The notes under the pieces were generated by a model. It was not told where the DNA came from, made no database searches, and was given only the letters and a program-made list of their open reading frames with translations. Below are positions 13,127 through 14,472 of a DNA stretch of 14,472 nt, piece by piece. The stretch spans positions 1 to 14,472 of the forward strand of contig QWPO01000002.1 of the NCBI GenBank assembly GCA_003669255.1. The letters run 5' to 3'. A program made the position numbers and the translations under genes. This stretch comes from Planctomycetota bacterium. Lineage in GTDB: Bacteria > Planctomycetota > Planctomycetia > Pirellulales > UBA1268. Numbering within the stretch: the first letter of the stretch is position 1; every line of letters begins with the position of its first letter.

Positions 13127-14260
13127 GTGGCCGACATCGCCATCCAGCCGATCGAAACGAGGAGCCAGCAGAAGCGGTTCATCCGCCTGCCCTGGCGGAT
13201 CTATCAGAACGATCCCTGCTGGATGCCTCCGCTGATCATGTCGCAGGAGGAACTGCTTGGGTTCCGCAAGCACCCATTCTACGAGCGGTCGAAGAGCCAG
13301 TCGTTTCTTGTCACGCGGGGTGGCCGCGACGTGGGGCGGATCACGGCGATCGTCAACGCCGGCCACATCGACCGCTACAAGGAGCAACGCGGCTTCTTCG
13401 GCTTCTTCGAATGCGACGACGACACGGCGGCCTCGCGGGCGCTCTTTCAGGCGGCGGGTGACTGGCTGCACGCCCAGGGCATGACCTCCATCCGCGGCCC
13501 GGCGAATCCCACGCTCAACTACGAGTGCGGCCTGCTGATCGACGGGTTCGACACGCCCCCGTTCTTCATGATGACGCACAACCGGCCGTGGTATGCCCAC
13601 CTCGTCGAGGATGCCGGGTTTGGCAAGGTCGAGGACATGTTCGCCTTCTACGGCAAGACGTCGATGCTCGATGGCATCGACCCGAAGCTCGCCACGATGA
13701 TCGAGGGCGTGAAGGAACGGTTCGGCGTCACGCTGCGACCGCTCGACAAGAGCCGGTTCGCCGAGGAGGTGCGGATGTTCCTCCACATCTACAACGAGAG
13801 CCTGGGCGGAACCTGGGGCTTCGTGCCGCTCACCCCGGGTGAGGTCGACCACATGGCGGCCAGCCTCAAGTATCTCATCGAGCCGGAACTCGCGATTGTG
13901 GCGGAGGTGGGGGGCAAGCCGGTCGGGGCCGTGTTCTGCCTGCTCGACTACAACCCGCGGATCAAGGCGATCGACGGCCGGCTATTTCCGTTCGGCTTCC
14001 TGCGGCTGCTCTGGAACAAGAAGGCCATCAAGCGGCTGCGGGCAATCAGCACGAACGTGGTGCCTGAGTATCAGGCCTGGGGCATCGGGCTGGTGTTGAT
14101 GAGTGGGCTCTACGAGCGGTTCATCAAGTGGGGCCTGGAGGAGGTGGAGTTCTCTTGGGTGCTGGAGAGTAACTACCTCTCCCGACGCACGCTCGAGCGG
14201 GGCGGGGCGATCGTCACGAAGAAGTACCGCATGTATCAGGACGACCCGCCGCAGGCGTGA
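13127..14260 (+). CDS. GNAT-fold protein, YghO-like family
   Basis: A 377-residue protein of the YghO-like group of uncharacterised GNAT-related proteins. The N-terminal signature FIRLPWRIYQNDPCWMPPL (18-36) is followed by HPFYERSKSQSFLVTRGGRDVGRITAIVN, GFFGFFECDDD, a segment RGPANPTLNYECGLLIDGFDTPPFFM, and GFGKVEDMFAFYG. The C-terminal half contains a GNAT acetyl-CoA loop pattern QAWGIG (316-321) and ESNYLSRRTLERGGA. The in vivo substrate of this group is not established; acyl transfer to an amine is the family expectation. I chose GTG at 13127 over the ATG at 13103 because AAGGAGG lies five bases before it, and inside the longer frame. The gene follows the methyltransferase by 93 bp on the same strand. 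No signal peptide is present. Confidence 0.85.
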   Translation: MADIAIQPIETRSQQKRFIRLPWRIYQNDPCWMPPLIMSQEELLGFRKHPFYERSKSQSFLVTRGGRDVGRITAIVNAGHIDRYKEQRGFFGFFECDDDTAASRALFQAAGDWLHAQGMTSIRGPANPTLNYECGLLIDGFDTPPFFMMTHNRPWYAHLVEDAGFGKVEDMFAFYGKTSMLDGIDPKLATMIEGVKERFGVTLRPLDKSRFAEEVRMFLHIYNESLGGTWGFVPLTPGEVDHMAASLKYLIEPELAIVAEVGGKPVGAVFCLLDYNPRIKAIDGRLFPFGFLRLLWNKKAIKRLRAISTNVVPEYQAWGIGLVLMSGLYERFIKWGLEEVEFSWVLESNYLSRRTLERGGAIVTKKYRMYQDDPPQA

Positions 14261-14274
14261 ATGTGTCCGCCACG

Positions 14275-14343
14275 CTGCTCGGGGCTTTCCCACGTAGGTG
14301 CAGGTTGTCAACCTGCACAAGGATCTCGCGACTGCTCGGGGCT
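14275..14343 (+). repeat. 12-base direct repeat CTGCTCGGGGCT with a perfect palindrome between
   Basis: CTGCTCGGGGCT occurs at 14275-14286 and 14332-14343. Between them, 14298-14318 is a perfect palindrome with 10-base arms GTGCAGGTTG and CAACCTGCAC around one T. No T run follows, so factor-independent termination of the GNAT gene is not well supported. Confidence 0.55.
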
Positions 14344-14464
14344 GCCAGTGCCCCATCGCCGGACGTTCGTGTCGGGCATCCTGCCCGACGCTCACTGCAT
14401 GTCCGCTGCGCTTCGCCATCGTGGCTACGCTTGCTCCCATAGCCCGGCTTACGGGGCACTGGCA
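14343..14464. repeat. 12-bp inverted repeats enclosing a hairpin, possible dispersed palindromic element
   Basis: TGCCAGTGCCCC (14343-14354) and its exact reverse complement GGGGCACTGGCA (14453-14464) enclose 98 bp. Inside are a perfect hairpin GTCGGGCA-TCC-TGCCCGAC (14371-14389) and the pair GGCTA/TAGCC (14423-14427, 14440-14444). The right arm carries CTTACGG, the core also found before trpC. No coding capacity is evident. Confidence 0.55.
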
Positions 14465-14472
14465 TCCCCTCG

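Noticed and set aside
12341..13852. Long minus-strand open frame upstream of the response regulator
   Set aside because: It is antisense to the methyltransferase and GNAT genes, is His/Arg/Pro-rich, and precedes a receiver domain that starts precisely at the ATG at 12340.

Overview
The window is GC-rich, densely coded bacterial DNA that most resembles a planctomycete chromosome (order Pirellulales or a relative). The taxonomic clues are secreted PQQ-type beta-propeller proteins beside an FGE/SUMF1-fold protein, a lone Coa1-domain protein, and a Lys/Ala/Pro-rich protein carrying a repeated STADILAxAR motif. This assignment is inference. No 16S gene, tRNA, phage, transposase or CRISPR array is visible.

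Layout. (a) Positions 1-3720, minus strand: three signal-peptide genes joined by two ATGA stop/start overlaps. The order is an FGE-fold protein, a 784-residue beta-propeller protein with C-terminal add-on domains, and the start of a second propeller-like protein that runs off the left edge. (b) 3815-4354, plus: smpB, closed by a strong GC hairpin. (c) 4444-5005, minus: a 73-residue protein of unknown function with its own good sigma-70-like promoter and a leader of about 220 nt. (d) 5006-6809, minus: a Coa1-domain protein, the STADILAxAR-repeat protein and an unrecognised 177-residue protein. (e) 6873-7799, plus: a small membrane histidine kinase with almost no extracytoplasmic part. (f) 7874-10638, plus: purH and a multi-pass acyltransferase of the HGSNAT/DUF5009 type. 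(g) 10855-12340: trpC (plus) and an OmpR-type response regulator (minus) whose 3' ends overlap by 50 bp. (h) 12413-14260, plus: a SAM methyltransferase and a YghO-like GNAT protein. (i) 10639-10854 and 14261-14472: two non-coding stretches full of palindromes that share the core CTTACGG.

The genes are mostly independent housekeeping units: trans-translation (smpB), purine synthesis (purH), tryptophan synthesis (trpC) and two-component signalling. The left operon is the only multi-gene unit with clear translational coupling. It probably makes a set of exported proteins. The kinase and the response regulator are the only two-component partners here, but they lie almost 4 kb apart, so their pairing is a guess.

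The most notable observations are four. The exact spacing of a -10-like hexamer six bases before the ATG of purH, trpC and the methyltransferase suggests leaderless mRNAs. The FGE-fold protein has only one of the two catalytic cysteines. The repeat protein has an SH3-like N-terminus and three short helical motifs. The short gene has a long leader and a hairpin filling the gap between its Shine-Dalgarno sequence and start codon. I see no clear new multi-gene defence or biosynthetic system.
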